64,000 bases of DNA from Devosia sp. Leaf420. Lineage in GTDB: Bacteria; Pseudomonadota; Alphaproteobacteria; Rhizobiales; Devosiaceae. The notes under the pieces were generated by a model that searched no databases, was not told where the DNA came from, and saw only the letters and a program-made list of their open reading frames with translations. Shown in pieces: positions 18,403 through 29,290 of the stretch. Made by a program: the position numbers and the translations under genes. Within the stretch, counting starts at the first letter, position 1; every line of letters begins with the position of its first letter. The stretch spans positions 62,001-126,000 of the forward strand of contig NZ_LMQU01000014.1 of assembly GCF_001425445.1 (NCBI RefSeq). Reading direction: 5' to 3'.

Positions 18403-18771
18403 ATGACCAAGACAATTCTGACAATCGACGATTCCGCTTCCATCCGTCAGATGGTCGCCATGACGCTGACCTCGGCGGGTCTCGACGTCATCGAGGCTGT
18501 CAATGGCCAGGATGGCTATGACAAGGCGACGACCAATACGATTCATGCCGTTATCACCGACCTCAATATGCCGGTTCTCAACGGCATCGAATTCATCCGC
18601 AAATATCGCCAGCACCCCTCGAGCAAGGGCATCCCGATTATCCTGCTGACGACCGAGTCCGACGAGGAACTCAAGCGCCAGGCCAAGGAAGCCGGCGCCA
18701 CCGGCTGGATCGTAAAGCCCTTCAAGCAGGACCAGTTGCTGGCCGTCATCAAGAAGATGACAGGGGCATGA
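18403..18771 (+). CDS. cheY: Chemotaxis response regulator CheY
   Basis: A 122-residue stand-alone receiver domain. The phospho-acceptor is Asp53 (ITDLNMP). The acidic pocket Asp9-Asp10, the switch Thr83/84 and Lys105 (IVKPF) are all present. CheA phosphorylates it, and it then acts on the flagellar motor or another output. The stop overlaps the cheA start by four bases. It is the only free-standing receiver in this cluster. Confidence 0.93.
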   Translation: MTKTILTIDDSASIRQMVAMTLTSAGLDVIEAVNGQDGYDKATTNTIHAVITDLNMPVLNGIEFIRKYRQHPSSKGIPIILLTTESDEELKRQAKEAGATGWIVKPFKQDQLLAVIKKMTGA

Positions 18772-20843
18772 ACATTTCCGATCCCTCCGAGACCTTCCGC
18801 CAGGAGGCGCGCGAGCTGCTCGATCAGCTCGAGGCCGGCCTTCTGGACCTGGAACAGGATCCGTCCAATTCCGACCTGATCAATTCGACCTTCCGCGCTC
18901 TTCATACGATCAAGGGCTCGGGCGCGATGTTTGGGTTCACGGCCGTTGCCGAATTTGTCCATGATTTCGAGACGGCCTTCGACCGTGTCCGCAAGGGCGA
19001 AAGCGAAGCCAATACTGCGCTCATCGGCGTGGCGCTCGACGCCAAGGACCATATCCACCTTCTCATCGAAGATCCGGATGCGCCCAACGAGGGTGGCGAA
19101 CAGATCCTCGTTGCGCTCCGGGCGATCGTCAACGGTGGTCCGGTCGAAGCGCCGGCGCCTATCGAAACTGTTGCCGCGCCAAGTGCTGCGCCAGTGGTTG
19201 CCGTGCCGAACCTGGCTGATAGCGCCAAGCGCTGGCGGCTGGTTTTCTCGCTGCCTTCCGACGCGCTGATCTATGGCACTAACCCTGAACTGCTCTTGCA
19301 GGAACTCGCCGGGATCGGGCCGATCCAAATCCTGGCGCTCACCGATCGCATTCCCGATCTCGACGTCATCGACCCCGAAGTCAGCCATATCAGCTGGCAG
19401 GTGGATATCGAAACATCTGAAGATCCGACCGCCGCGATTGACGACGTTTTCCTCTTCCTCCGCGACAATATGGAATTGACGCTGACCCCGCTCAGCGCAC
19501 CGGCGGCAGCACCGGTTACCGTGGCAGCACCGGCACCGAGCGAAGATGCGATGCCCGAGGCGCCCTATGTGCCCGAGCCCGTCGTCGAAGCGGCGCCTGT
19601 GGCCAAGGCCGCGGCGCCGGTGAAGAAGGCAAAACCTGCGGAAAAGGCCGAAGCCGAAAAGCCGGCAGCCACCTCGCTGCGCGTGCCAGCCGAACGGCTC
19701 GATGAATTGATGGACCGCGTCGGCGAATTGGTTATCGCCCAGGCGCGCCTCAGCCAGATCGCGGCGAGCTCTGCCGATCTATCGCTCAAAACCATTGCTG
19801 AAGAATTGGAGCGCCTGTCGTCGGGTCTGCGCGATACGACCATGGGCATCCGCATGGTGCCGATCGGGACGATCTTCTCGCGCTTCCGCCGCCTTGTGCA
19901 TGATCTCTCGGGCGAACTCGGAAAGCAGATCGAGTTCATCACGACGGGCGAAGAAACCGAACTCGACAAGACGGTCATCGAGCGCCTCGCCGATCCGCTG
20001 GTTCACCTGATCCGCAATTCGGTCGACCATGGTCTCGAAAGCGCCGAAAAGCGCGTCGCGGCGGGCAAGGATCCCAAGGGCACAGTGCGTCTCTCGGCCG
20101 TCTATTCGGGTGCCGAAGTCGCCATTTCGGTGGTCGACGATGGCGCCGGCCTCAACCATGAGCGCATTCGCGCCAAGGCCGAAGAAAACGGACTTATCGG
20201 TCCCGATGCCAAGCTGACCGAGCAGGAGCTTAACCACCTGATCTTTGCGCCTGGCTTCTCGACGGCCAAGGAAGTCACCGCCCTTTCGGGCCGCGGTGTC
20301 GGTATGGACGTGGTCAAGCGAACCATCGACGGGCTGCGCGGAACGATCGATGTGACGACGACCCAGGGCAAGGGCTCGACCTTTACCCTCCGCCTGCCGC
20401 TGACCCTCGCAATCATCGACGGCATGTTGGTTCGCGTCGGCGACGGCCGTTACACCATCCCGCTCGCCGCCGTCGAAGAATGTGTGGAACTGCCCGAAGG
20501 CATCGAAGCCAATGCCAAGGGCCGCAACTTCCTCGATATCCGCGGGTCGCTCGTTCCCTATCTGCGCCTTCGCGAAGTGTTCGGGATCAAGGGCGAGGCC
20601 GAAGCACATCAGAAGGTCGTCATCGTCTCCTCGGGCGAAGGCCGGGTCGGGCTCGTGGTCGACCAGATCATCGGCAACAACCAGACGGTCATCAAGCAGC
20701 TCTCAAAGCTTCATTCGGGCATCAAGTCCTTCTCGGGCGCCACCATTCTCGGTGACGGCTCGGTGGCCCTGATCCTCGACACCGCCCATCTCGTGGCCTC
20801 CGGCCAATCCTATGTCGACCGCAACCTGGGGAGAGCCGCATGA
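18768..20843 (+). CDS. cheA: Chemotaxis histidine kinase CheA
   Basis: A 691-residue CheA with domains in the usual order. P1 HPt carries the phospho-histidine His46 (ALHTIKGSG). A P2-like region lies at about 145-245. An Ala/Pro/Lys-rich linker (about 245-305) is followed by P3 dimerisation (RVPAERLDELMDRVGELV), the P4 HATPase (HLIRNSVDHGLE, VVDDGAGL, GRGVGMDVV) and a C-terminal CheW-like P5. All key residues are intact. It works in arrays with CheW and the receptors that follow. It overlaps cheY and cheW by four bases each. Confidence 0.96.
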   Translation: MNISDPSETFRQEARELLDQLEAGLLDLEQDPSNSDLINSTFRALHTIKGSGAMFGFTAVAEFVHDFETAFDRVRKGESEANTALIGVALDAKDHIHLLIEDPDAPNEGGEQILVALRAIVNGGPVEAPAPIETVAAPSAAPVVAVPNLADSAKRWRLVFSLPSDALIYGTNPELLLQELAGIGPIQILALTDRIPDLDVIDPEVSHISWQVDIETSEDPTAAIDDVFLFLRDNMELTLTPLSAPAAAPVTVAAPAPSEDAMPEAPYVPEPVVEAAPVAKAAAPVKKAKPAEKAEAEKPAATSLRVPAERLDELMDRVGELVIAQARLSQIAASSADLSLKTIAEELERLSSGLRDTTMGIRMVPIGTIFSRFRRLVHDLSGELGKQIEFITTGEETELDKTVIERLADPLVHLIRNSVDHGLESAEKRVAAGKDPKGTVRLSAVYSGAEVAISVVDDGAGLNHERIRAKAEENGLIGPDAKLTEQELNHLIFAPGFSTAKEVTALSGRGVGMDVVKRTIDGLRGTIDVTTTQGKGSTFTLRLPLTLAIIDGMLVRVGDGRYTIPLAAVEECVELPEGIEANAKGRNFLDIRGSLVPYLRLREVFGIKGEAEAHQKVVIVSSGEGRVGLVVDQIIGNNQTVIKQLSKLHSGIKSFSGATILGDGSVALILDTAHLVASGQSYVDRNLGRAA

Positions 20844-21337
20844 GCGACGACCAGTCCTATATGACGGCGCTGACCATTCGCCTCGAAGACGAGCTCTTTG
20901 CCGTCGAGGCGAGCCGGGTGCGCGAAATCCTCGATCTTGTGCCGATCACCAAAGTGCCAAGCGCCCCGGCTTTTGTTGGCGGTCTGATCAATGTCCGCGG
21001 CTCGATCGTGCCGCTGGCCGATCTCCGCGTCATGTTCGGCATGGACCGGCCCGAGCCCGATGCCGATACGCGCATCGTCGTCATGGAAGTCGATATCGAC
21101 GGCGAGCCTACCATTGCCGGCATTTTGGCCGACAAGGTGCATGACGTCACCGATATCGAAACCGCCTCGATCGAAGAGGCTCCCAAAGTCGGCATGCGCT
21201 GGCGCCCTGAATTCGTGAAGGGCATCGGCAAGCGCAATGGCGGCTTCATCATCATCCCAGACATGGAAAAGATTTTTGAATCACCGGGCGGCAGAAGTCC
21301 GTCCGCGGCAGCATCAGAAGAAAGGTCTGCAGCATGA
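20840..21337 (+). CDS. cheW: Chemotaxis coupling protein CheW (first copy)
   Basis: A 165-residue CheW domain with the marks [20 protein letters not shown] and [16 protein letters not shown]. It links CheA to receptor tips. It has a short polar C-terminal tail. The gene overlaps cheA and the first receptor gene by four bases each. A second, distinct CheW lies at 27801-28262; having two suggests separate pairing with different receptors or a structural role. Confidence 0.93.
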   Translation: MSDDQSYMTALTIRLEDELFAVEASRVREILDLVPITKVPSAPAFVGGLINVRGSIVPLADLRVMFGMDRPEPDADTRIVVMEVDIDGEPTIAGILADKVHDVTDIETASIEEAPKVGMRWRPEFVKGIGKRNGGFIIIPDMEKIFESPGGRSPSAAASEERSAA

Positions 21338-23415
21338 GATTGACCATCAAGACAAAACTTGCGGCGACATTCGTCACCGTTGTGGCCACCTCTGCGGTGG
21401 GCATGTTCATGGGGATCCAGAACCTCGGCGCGCTCAGCAGCTCGATGGAAGCCATGGTCGACGGCAATGTCGAGCGCATCCAGATCGCGGCCGACCTCAA
21501 TGCACGGACGCTTCGCGTCGCTCGGGATGAAAAGAATCTCATCCTTGCCTCAGACGATGAGACATTCCAGCAGTTTGCCGGCCAGATCGAGACGGAAAAG
21601 GCCGCCATCACCGAGCAGACCGCAAAACTGCGCGATCTTTCGAGCGAAGCGGGCAAGCCGCGGGTTGATGCCTTCAGCGATGCCTGGATGGACTATCTCG
21701 CCCAGCATGCAGAAGTGAACCGCCTGGCCGGGCTCAACTCGGACATCGTTGCGAGCGAGCAAATCGAAACTGCAGGCGCAACGCAGCGCGCCGCGTTCGA
21801 AACCCTGCGCGGCATCGAGTCTCGGCTCGAATCCAATATTCTGAACTCTGGCGACATGGCCGACTTCCGCACCTTCAGCGCGCTCAAGTCGCTTGATACC
21901 GCGATGCTGGAAATCTCGCGCGAAGTTCGCACCGTGGTTCTCAACATGAACCAGCCCCAGCGCCAGCAGACCTACATCGACGCTTTGACGGAAAAGAAGC
22001 AGACGCTGCTGAACGAGATCGAAGCGCTCGGCCGCTCCCTGCCTGTTGCCGAGCGCACGGCTTTTGCAACCTATCAGCAGCAGATCACGTCCTGGCTCGA
22101 TGGCGTTGCCCAGGCGCAGTCGACCGCCCAGACCAATGGCGAATATTTCGCTGCCGAGCTTGCCAATGGTGATGCGCGTGAAGCCCGCTTGGTCTCGGTC
22201 GATGCGCTCAACGCCATAATCGATCTCAACAGCGAGCAGATGGCGCAGGCCAATACCGACGCGATCTCGCTCTACGAACAGAGCCGTATGCTGCTGATCG
22301 CGCTGATGATCGGCGCGGCCGTTATCGCCGGTATCGCGGCAACCTGGATCGTCGTGTCGATTTCGCGTGCTCTTTCGAGCGCCGTGCGGCTCGCCAATGA
22401 CGTTGCCGGCGGCGATCTCAACGCCACGGCATCGATCAAGGGTGACGACGAAGTGGGCGACCTGATCAAGGCGCTCAATGCCATGGCCGCCAAGCTGCGC
22501 GAAGTCGTGGCGGAAGTGACGTCTGCAACCCGCAATGTCGCTTCGGGCAGCCAGGAAATGTCGGCAACGGCCGAACAGCTCTCCCAGGGCGCGACCGAAC
22601 AGGCTTCGTCCACCGAGGAAGCTTCGGCGTCGATGGAAGAAATGGCGGCCACGATCAAGCAGTCCGCCGACAATGCTTCACAGACCGAGAAGATCGCCCG
22701 CCAGTCCGCTGCCGATGCGATTGCTTCGGGTGAAGCCGTGAACAATGCGGTTTCGGCCATGCAGACGATCGCCGAAAAGATCATGGTGGTGCAGGAAATC
22801 GCTCGCCAGACCGATCTTCTGGCGCTCAACGCTGCCGTCGAAGCCGCTCGTGCCGGCGAACATGGCCGTGGCTTTGCGGTGGTCGCTTCCGAAGTGCGCA
22901 AGCTCGCCGAACGCAGCCAGGCTGCCGCAGCAGAGATCTCGACGCTGTCCGGCACCACTGTGAAGGCCGCCCAGTCTGCCGGCGAAATGCTTGGCAAGCT
23001 CGTGCCCGATATTCAGCGCACGGCAGAACTTGTGGAAGAAATCTCCGCCGGTAGCCGCGAGCAGAATGCGGGTGCTTCGCAGATCAATACCGCGATCCAG
23101 CAGCTCGACAAGGTGACCCAGCAGAACACGTCGGCGGCCGAGGAAATGTCATCGACGGCCGAAGAACTGGCGAGCCAGGCCGAGCAGCTCCAATCCGCGA
23201 TCAGCTACTTCCGGCTCGATACCGCCAACGCACCAGCCTTCTCGGCGCCGTCGAGAAAGCCGGCCAAGCGCGATATTCGCTCGGCCGTTATGGCTTCCGC
23301 TCCACACATGAGCGCCACCAACCGCGCTAAGCCCAATGCCGGTGGGTTCGACCTCGATCTCGAAGGTGGCATGGACGACCTCGACGGCGAATTCTCCCGC
23401 CGCAGCGCTGCGTGA
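21334..23415 (+). CDS. Methyl-accepting chemotaxis protein 1 (single HAMP)
   Basis: A 693-residue receptor. TM1 lies at about residues 8-30, a long helical periplasmic sensor follows to about 320, TM2 is at about 322-345 ([19 protein letters not shown]), then one HAMP and a signalling domain. The tip reads [20 protein letters not shown] and [16 protein letters not shown], the CheA/CheW contact. The C-terminus ends in an acidic motif [18 protein letters not shown] instead of the NWETF-type CheR tether. It overlaps cheW by four bases. Confidence 0.93.
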   Translation: MRLTIKTKLAATFVTVVATSAVGMFMGIQNLGALSSSMEAMVDGNVERIQIAADLNARTLRVARDEKNLILASDDETFQQFAGQIETEKAAITEQTAKLRDLSSEAGKPRVDAFSDAWMDYLAQHAEVNRLAGLNSDIVASEQIETAGATQRAAFETLRGIESRLESNILNSGDMADFRTFSALKSLDTAMLEISREVRTVVLNMNQPQRQQTYIDALTEKKQTLLNEIEALGRSLPVAERTAFATYQQQITSWLDGVAQAQSTAQTNGEYFAAELANGDAREARLVSVDALNAIIDLNSEQMAQANTDAISLYEQSRMLLIALMIGAAVIAGIAATWIVVSISRALSSAVRLANDVAGGDLNATASIKGDDEVGDLIKALNAMAAKLREVVAEVTSATRNVASGSQEMSATAEQLSQGATEQASSTEEASASMEEMAATIKQSADNASQTEKIARQSAADAIASGEAVNNAVSAMQTIAEKIMVVQEIARQTDLLALNAAVEAARAGEHGRGFAVVASEVRKLAERSQAAAAEISTLSGTTVKAAQSAGEMLGKLVPDIQRTAELVEEISAGSREQNAGASQINTAIQQLDKVTQQNTSAAEEMSSTAEELASQAEQLQSAISYFRLDTANAPAFSAPSRKPAKRDIRSAVMASAPHMSATNRAKPNAGGFDLDLEGGMDDLDGEFSRRSAA

Positions 23416-23438
23416 AGCCTAGCCTGCCCTAAACCTTG

Positions 23439-23466
23439 GGATGCCGCGATGGACAGCGCGGCATCC
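23439..23466 (+). other. Intercistronic hairpin between receptor genes 1 and 2
   Basis: A perfect 10-base-pair stem GGATGCCGCG / CGCGGCATCC with an 8-base loop lies 23 bases after the first receptor's stop and is followed by TTCCCCCC. It lacks a T-run, so it is more likely a transcript-processing or partial attenuation signal than a full terminator. Confidence 0.6.
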
Positions 23467-23521
23467 TTCCCCCCGACCGCCGCGAAGCGACGCTCAACCC
23501 CTGCCTAGAAGAGGCTCTAGA

Positions 23522-25849
23522 ATGCGACTTACTATCAAGGCCAAGCTCGCGGCCACTTTTGCGACGATCGTCGCTTTGTCTGCCGGCAGCATGTTCATCG
23601 CCGTACAAAACCTCGGTCAGTTGAATAACTCGCTGAGCCTGATCGTCGATGTTCGATCCCCCAACACCGTCGCCATGGCTGAGATGCAGACCAGCCTCGA
23701 AAATGTCGGGGCGCGTTTGCGCGCAACCATCATGGCGAACGACGTCGAAACGATGCAGGGCAATATCGACCAGATCGACAAGAGCTTGGCAGCGATCGCG
23801 GCAAAGCGAGACTTCCTCGAAGCCAATGTCAAAGACACGCAGGTGCGTGCACTGCTCGAGCAGTTCGATACCCAGCTCGAAGAATATGTGCCGCTTCTCG
23901 AGGCGACCAAAACGTTTGCGCTCGCCAATAGCGACACCGAGGCATTCAAGATTACGACCACTGTGGGTAGCCCCGCATTGTCGAAAACCGAAGACGCCAT
24001 GACCGCCCTTGTCCGGGCCACGGGTACACGCCTGTCTTCCGGCGACCTCAGCGCCTTCTCTGCATATTCCGCCGCCAATTCGGCCTTCCTCGCCGTCTCC
24101 GATATTTTCAGACAGCAGCGCAACGTGCTTCTCGCAGCGACCAATCCTGCCAAGCAGGACGAATGGTACAACGACTACAAGACCGGCATCGCTGAAGTGG
24201 GCACGCTGTTCCCCAATTTGCAGCGCACCGTGTCGCCCGCTGAGCAGCCCCTGGTTGCCAATGCAGAGGCGGCTTTCGCAGAGCTTGTCACCGCAATGGA
24301 TAGTGCGGTCGAAATGGCCATCACCAAAAGCGACTATTTCGCACAACAGAAGTCGGAAGAAGCGGCCACTGTTCGCCGCGCTGCCAGTGAGACACTGGGC
24401 AATATGCTGGCGCGCAACAAGGAATTGATGGAAGAGGCGAGCGTTCAGGCCGACCAGCTTTATAACTCGAGCCTGACCCTGCTCATTGGCCTTCTCATTG
24501 GCTCGGCGCTCATCGCAGGCATTGCGGCAACCGTCATCGTTCTTGGCATTTCCCGCGGCCTCAACAAGGTCAAGCAGGTGGTCTCGGCCGTGTCGATCGG
24601 CGATCTCGACCAGCGCGTCGAGATCAAGAGCAATGACGAGATCAAGGACCTCGTCGATACCGTCAATGTCATGACCGACAATCTCAGGGCTTCAGCCGCG
24701 GTGGTCGATCAGGTGGCCTATGGCGATCTCAGCGCCAAGCCCAAGGTGCTTTCGGACAAGGACGTTTTAGGCCAGTCCATGCAGCGCATGGTGGATGGTC
24801 TTGCCGCCTCCGCGGCTGTTGCCGAAAAGATTGCCGGTGGTGACCTCACGGTCGAGCCACGGCGTCTCTCGGACAAGGACACGCTTGGCATCGCGCTCGA
24901 GCAGATGGTCGAAAAACTGCGGGACGTGATCTCGGACGCTATCAGCTCGGCCAATAATGTGTCGGCTGGTGCGCAGGAAATGTCGGCGACTGCAGAGCAG
25001 CTCTCGCAGGGCGCGACCGAGCAGGCCTCGTCCACGGAAGAGGCTTCGGCCTCGATGGAAGAAATGGCAGCAACGATCAAGCAATCGGCCGACAACGCCT
25101 CCCAGACCGAGAAGATCGCCCGTCAGTCCGCTGCCGACGCAATTGCCTCGGGCCAAGCAGTGGCCAATGCTGTGGGCGCCATGGAAACCATCGCTCAGAA
25201 GATCATGGTCGTGCAGGAAATTGCGCGCCAGACCGATCTGCTGGCACTCAACGCTGCTGTCGAAGCAGCCCGTGCCGGCGAACATGGCCGTGGCTTTGCG
25301 GTGGTCGCCTCCGAAGTGCGCAAGCTCGCTGAACGCAGCCAAGCTGCCGCAGCCGAAATCTCGACCCTGTCGGGGACGACGGTGAAGGCAGCGCAATCGG
25401 CCGGCGAAATGCTCAACAAGCTCGTGCCCGATATTCAGCGCACGGCGGAACTCGTGGAAGAAATCTCCGCTGGTAGCCGTGAGCAGAATGCTGGTGCCTC
25501 GCAGATCAACACCGCGATCCAGCAGCTCGACAAGGTCACCCAGCAGAATACCTCCGCCTCCGAGGAGCTTTCCTCGACGGCAGAAGAACTGGCGAGCCAG
25601 TCCGAGCAGCTACAGACGGCGATCAGCTACTTCAAGCTGAACCATTCCGGCATGGCCGCGCAGGCCAGCGCCGTCACCAAGAAGACCAGCCCGCGCGACA
25701 TGCGCTCGGCCGTAATGGCGTCCGCGCCACACATGAATACGGGATCGGCATCAACCCGCACGAAGCTCAATTCGGGTGGTTTCGATCTCGATCTCGATGG
25801 GGCGTCCGACGACCTTGACGGCGAATTCACCCGTCGCGGCGCCGCCTGA
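23522..25849 (+). CDS. Methyl-accepting chemotaxis protein 2 (three HAMP-like units)
   Basis: A 775-residue receptor starting [13 protein letters not shown], like receptor 1. TM1 is at about 8-30, a helical periplasmic domain follows, and TM2 is at about 320-345. Then come one canonical HAMP ([18 protein letters not shown]) and two further HAMP-type units ([17 protein letters not shown] and [17 protein letters not shown]), and a signalling domain almost identical in protein sequence to receptor 1. The acidic tail [18 protein letters not shown] is conserved. I chose ATG 23522 because its N-terminus aligns with the other two receptors; an upstream in-frame ATG at 23441 falls in the hairpin. Confidence 0.92.
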   Translation: MRLTIKAKLAATFATIVALSAGSMFIAVQNLGQLNNSLSLIVDVRSPNTVAMAEMQTSLENVGARLRATIMANDVETMQGNIDQIDKSLAAIAAKRDFLEANVKDTQVRALLEQFDTQLEEYVPLLEATKTFALANSDTEAFKITTTVGSPALSKTEDAMTALVRATGTRLSSGDLSAFSAYSAANSAFLAVSDIFRQQRNVLLAATNPAKQDEWYNDYKTGIAEVGTLFPNLQRTVSPAEQPLVANAEAAFAELVTAMDSAVEMAITKSDYFAQQKSEEAATVRRAASETLGNMLARNKELMEEASVQADQLYNSSLTLLIGLLIGSALIAGIAATVIVLGISRGLNKVKQVVSAVSIGDLDQRVEIKSNDEIKDLVDTVNVMTDNLRASAAVVDQVAYGDLSAKPKVLSDKDVLGQSMQRMVDGLAASAAVAEKIAGGDLTVEPRRLSDKDTLGIALEQMVEKLRDVISDAISSANNVSAGAQEMSATAEQLSQGATEQASSTEEASASMEEMAATIKQSADNASQTEKIARQSAADAIASGQAVANAVGAMETIAQKIMVVQEIARQTDLLALNAAVEAARAGEHGRGFAVVASEVRKLAERSQAAAAEISTLSGTTVKAAQSAGEMLNKLVPDIQRTAELVEEISAGSREQNAGASQINTAIQQLDKVTQQNTSASEELSSTAEELASQSEQLQTAISYFKLNHSGMAAQASAVTKKTSPRDMRSAVMASAPHMNTGSASTRTKLNSGGFDLDLDGASDDLDGEFTRRGAA

Positions 25850-25922
25850 ATTTTCGAGGCTGTGTGAGGCGTAGCCCTACCAATTCTGAAGCCGGACGTT
25901 GAGCCCGGCTCCAAATAGACCA

Positions 25923-25970
25923 GCCGGTGTGTACCGGCGACAACCATAAGTGCGGACGCAGAAGCGTCCG
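25923..25970 (+). other. Pair of intercistronic hairpins between receptor genes 2 and 3
   Basis: Two perfect small inverted repeats: GCCGGT-GTGT-ACCGGC (25923-25938) and CGGACGC-AGAA-GCGTCCG (25953-25970). They lie in the 143-base spacer before the third receptor. Neither has a T-run. They may stabilise or process the long che mRNA. Confidence 0.5.
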
Positions 25971-25992
25971 TGGGGACGATGGACAATCTCAA

Positions 25993-27789
25993 ATGAGATT
26001 CACGATCAAATTAAAGCTTGGACTTGCCTTCGCTGCGGTCATTCTGGTCTCCGGCGCCATGGCGTTGTTTGCCATCTCAAATCTTGGGTCGCTCAATAAC
26101 GCGATCACCAAGATCGTGGATGGTCCTTCGGCAAATCTGAAAGAGTCGAACGATCTTGCGAACGCGGTTCTCATGGCGATTCGCGCCGAGAAGAACGTCA
26201 TTCTCAATTCCGACGCCACCCAGATCCAGTCCTATATCGACGATGTGACGGCACAACGCGCCAAGGTCGAGCCTATCCTGGCAAGCCTTGAGCAGGACAT
26301 GGACACGACGGTTCAGTCGATTGCGGGCAAGTTCCGCACGGTCTTGCCGAAGTGGGTTTCGCTGCAGGACCAGATTGTTGCGCTCGGCAAGCAGAACACA
26401 ACCGAAAGCAATTCGCGCGCAGCAGCCCTTTCCATGGGACAGGCTGCCCAGATCAATGACGAGATGATCAGCCTGCTAGATGAGCTCAACGGTCAGATCA
26501 CTACGACCTTGGCGCAGATGGATAGCGAGACCAACGCCCAATACGATGCGTCGAGCATGCTGCTACTGGTCGCGGCTGGCTTCACGCTTATCCTGTCGCT
26601 GGCCGTCGCTTTCTGGATTTCGATGACCATCAGCTCCGGCCTCCGCCGCGCGATTGGCCTTGCCGATGCCATCAGCATTGGCGATCTCAACCAGAAGATC
26701 GAGCACAAGGCCAATGACGAGATCCGCGATCTCGCCAATTCGCTGACCGTGATGACCGACAATCTCCGCGCTTCGGCCAACATCGCCGACCAGATCGCCA
26801 ATGGCGACCTGACGGTCCAGCCCAAGCGTCTGTCGGATAAGGACACACTCGGCATTGCGCTCGAACGCATGGTCGAAAAGCTGCGCGACGTGATCACCGA
26901 TGCGATTTCTTCGGCCAACAATGTTTCGGCCGGTGCGCAGGAAATGTCGGCAACGGCCGAGCAGCTCTCCCAGGGCGCCACGGAACAGGCTTCGTCCACC
27001 GAAGAAGCCTCGGCGTCGATGGAAGAAATGGCCTCGACCATAAAGCAGTCGGCCGACAATGCGTCGCAGACCGAAAAGATCGCGCGCCAGTCCGCTGCCG
27101 ACGCGATTGCTTCGGGCAATGCCGTCAACAACGCTGTCTCGGCCATGCAGACGATCGCCGAAAAGATCATGGTCGTGCAGGAAATCGCGCGCCAGACCGA
27201 TCTTCTCGCGCTCAATGCGGCGGTGGAAGCGGCACGCGCCGGCGAACATGGCCGTGGCTTCGCGGTGGTCGCTTCCGAGGTGCGCAAGCTTGCCGAACGC
27301 AGCCAGGCTGCAGCGGCCGAAATCTCGACGCTCTCCGGCACTACGGTAAAGGCAGCCCAGTCGGCGGGCGACATGCTCAACAAGCTCGTGCCCGATATTC
27401 AGCGCACGGCGGAACTGGTGGAAGAAATCACGGCCGGTAGTCGTGAACAGAATGCCGGCGCAGCCCAGATCAATACCGCGATCCAGCAGCTCGACAAGGT
27501 CACCCAGCAGAACACCTCTGCCTCCGAGGAGCTTTCCTCGACGGCAGAAGAACTGGCGAGCCAGGCCGAGCAGTTGCAGGCTGCGATCAGCTACTTCCGC
27601 CTCGGCGGGGCGGCCAATGCCAATCTCGCGGCAAAGCCGGCCAAGCGCGACATCAAGGCGGCGGTGCTCTCTGTCTCCCCGCATATGAACAAGTCCGGCG
27701 CCAAGCCCAAAGCCAATATGGGCGGCTTCGATCTCTCGCTCGATGGCGGTGACGATGACATGGACGCCGATTTCACACGCGTAGCTTAG
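25993..27789 (+). CDS. Methyl-accepting chemotaxis protein 3 (two HAMP-like units)
   Basis: A 598-residue receptor with a shorter helical periplasmic domain than receptors 1 and 2. TM1 is at about 8-30 and TM2 at about 190-212 ([19 protein letters not shown]). One canonical HAMP and one extra unit ([17 protein letters not shown]) precede a signalling domain nearly identical to its neighbours. The tail [18 protein letters not shown] repeats the acidic motif. I chose ATG 25993 by alignment with the other receptors. cheW2 follows after eleven bases. Confidence 0.92.
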   Translation: MRFTIKLKLGLAFAAVILVSGAMALFAISNLGSLNNAITKIVDGPSANLKESNDLANAVLMAIRAEKNVILNSDATQIQSYIDDVTAQRAKVEPILASLEQDMDTTVQSIAGKFRTVLPKWVSLQDQIVALGKQNTTESNSRAAALSMGQAAQINDEMISLLDELNGQITTTLAQMDSETNAQYDASSMLLLVAAGFTLILSLAVAFWISMTISSGLRRAIGLADAISIGDLNQKIEHKANDEIRDLANSLTVMTDNLRASANIADQIANGDLTVQPKRLSDKDTLGIALERMVEKLRDVITDAISSANNVSAGAQEMSATAEQLSQGATEQASSTEEASASMEEMASTIKQSADNASQTEKIARQSAADAIASGNAVNNAVSAMQTIAEKIMVVQEIARQTDLLALNAAVEAARAGEHGRGFAVVASEVRKLAERSQAAAAEISTLSGTTVKAAQSAGDMLNKLVPDIQRTAELVEEITAGSREQNAGAAQINTAIQQLDKVTQQNTSASEELSSTAEELASQAEQLQAAISYFRLGGAANANLAAKPAKRDIKAAVLSVSPHMNKSGAKPKANMGGFDLSLDGGDDDMDADFTRVA

Positions 27790-27800
27790 GAAAGAGGACG

Positions 27801-28262
27801 ATGGCCGATCACAATCAATTCGTGACCTTGGGTGTGGCGGACGAGCTATTCGCCGCCCCTGTCACCAAGGTGCAGGAAATCCTCGACATGCGGGCCATTT
27901 CCCGCCTGCCGCGGGCGCCGCAGAACTTCCTCGGCATCATCGATGTCCGCGGGCAGGGCGTGCCGGTGCTCGACCTGCGCCTGACGCTCGGGATGGAGCC
28001 GGCGGGCGACACGGAGACGACGCGTATCGTCGTTCTCTGCGTCCAAAGCGCCTCCGGTCCTGTGACGCTAGGTCTGCGGGCCGACCGGGTCTTCGAGGTG
28101 ACTGTGCTCGACAGTGAAAGCCTCGATCCGCCGCCGGCCGTCGATGCGCGCTGGCAGAACCACTGCATCGAGGGCATTGGCCGCCGCAACGGCCAGTTCG
28201 TCACCGTGCTCGATCTCGACAAGCTCCTCGGCGGCGAGACGGCAGCGCTGTCGGCCGCCTGA
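27801..28262 (+). CDS. cheW: Chemotaxis coupling protein CheW (second copy)
   Basis: A 153-residue CheW domain with FVTLGVADELFAAPVTKVQEIL at the N-terminus and FLGIIDVRGQGVPVLDLR as the core motif. It differs strongly from the first CheW in the operon. AGGACG-type sequence precedes ATG 27801. It probably couples some of the three receptors to CheA. The next gene, cheR, starts 139 bases later. Confidence 0.92.
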   Translation: MADHNQFVTLGVADELFAAPVTKVQEILDMRAISRLPRAPQNFLGIIDVRGQGVPVLDLRLTLGMEPAGDTETTRIVVLCVQSASGPVTLGLRADRVFEVTVLDSESLDPPPAVDARWQNHCIEGIGRRNGQFVTVLDLDKLLGGETAALSAA

Positions 28263-28401
28263 GGCGACAAACCATCCTGCCGCTCGGCGCCACGAAGGCA
28301 TCGAGCGGCTGAACGATCATCACACCCAAGTTCTGGCCCAGAAGGGCGCAGTTGGGACGACCGGCGCATGCCAAAAGCGTGGACCGGCCAGGGAGACAAG
28401 A

Positions 28402-29280
28402 GTGGCTTTATTAGCGCGTGCCCCCATTGTTGAAGCCGATGGCGAAGACCACCTCAGCGTTGCCGACTTCAGCAAGATTTCGACGCTGATCGGCAATGAA
28501 GTGGGCATCCGCCTGCCGCCGGCCAAGCGCCTGATGGTCGAGGGGCGCCTGCGCCGTCGCCTGCGCGCCTTGCAGATCCCGACCTTTGACGCCTATTGCG
28601 ATCATATCTTCCGCGGCGATGGCATGGCGGCAGAACTGACCTATCTCATCAATGTGGTGACGACCAACAAGACCGACTTTTTCCGCGAGCCGGAACATTT
28701 CGAACTGATGCGGTCAAAGATGATCCCCGAATTGCTGGCCGCCCGCACGGGCGAGCGCAATCCGATGGTCAAGGTGTGGAGCGCGGCGGCTTCGACCGGC
28801 GCCGAGGCCTTCACTTGCGCCATGGTGCTCGCCGACATGGTCAAGGAAAGCGGCGGCTTCCGCTTTTCGATCCTTGGCACCGATATTTCAACCGATGTGT
28901 TGGCGCAGGGCCAGCGCGGGGTCTATCCCGCCGACCAGATCGTGCCGGTGCCCCAGCAGATGCAGGGCAAATACCTGATGTGGGCGCGGAAGCCTGGCCT
29001 CCGGCCGGATGTGCGCATCGTTCCCGAACTGCGCAAGCTGGTGCAATTTCACCGGCTCAACCTGATGGACGAGAAATATCCGTTCGATCGGGACGTCGAC
29101 ATCATCTTGCTGCGCAATGTGCTGATCTATTTCGACAAGGCGGACCAGGCCAAGGTCATTAGCCGACTGGTCAACCATTTAAGGCCCGGCGGTTATCTAC
29201 TTCTTGGTCATTCCGAGTCCATGGTCGGCACGTCAATTCCAGTGCGGCAGGTTGCGCCTGCCGTATTCCAGCGAGCGTGA
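28402..29280 (+). CDS. cheR: Chemotaxis protein methyltransferase CheR
   Basis: A 292-residue CheR. The N-terminal helical domain (about 15-90) includes [12 protein letters not shown] and the [14 protein letters not shown] block. The C-terminal SAM-binding domain has [13 protein letters not shown] and the [15 protein letters not shown] and [11 protein letters not shown] motifs. It methylates receptor glutamates. I chose GTG 28402, preceded by GGGAGAC; the frame is open further upstream but shows no family similarity. CheB follows after ten bases. Confidence 0.93.
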   Translation: MALLARAPIVEADGEDHLSVADFSKISTLIGNEVGIRLPPAKRLMVEGRLRRRLRALQIPTFDAYCDHIFRGDGMAAELTYLINVVTTNKTDFFREPEHFELMRSKMIPELLAARTGERNPMVKVWSAAASTGAEAFTCAMVLADMVKESGGFRFSILGTDISTDVLAQGQRGVYPADQIVPVPQQMQGKYLMWARKPGLRPDVRIVPELRKLVQFHRLNLMDEKYPFDRDVDIILLRNVLIYFDKADQAKVISRLVNHLRPGGYLLLGHSESMVGTSIPVRQVAPAVFQRA

Positions 29281-29290
29281 GCCAAAAGTC

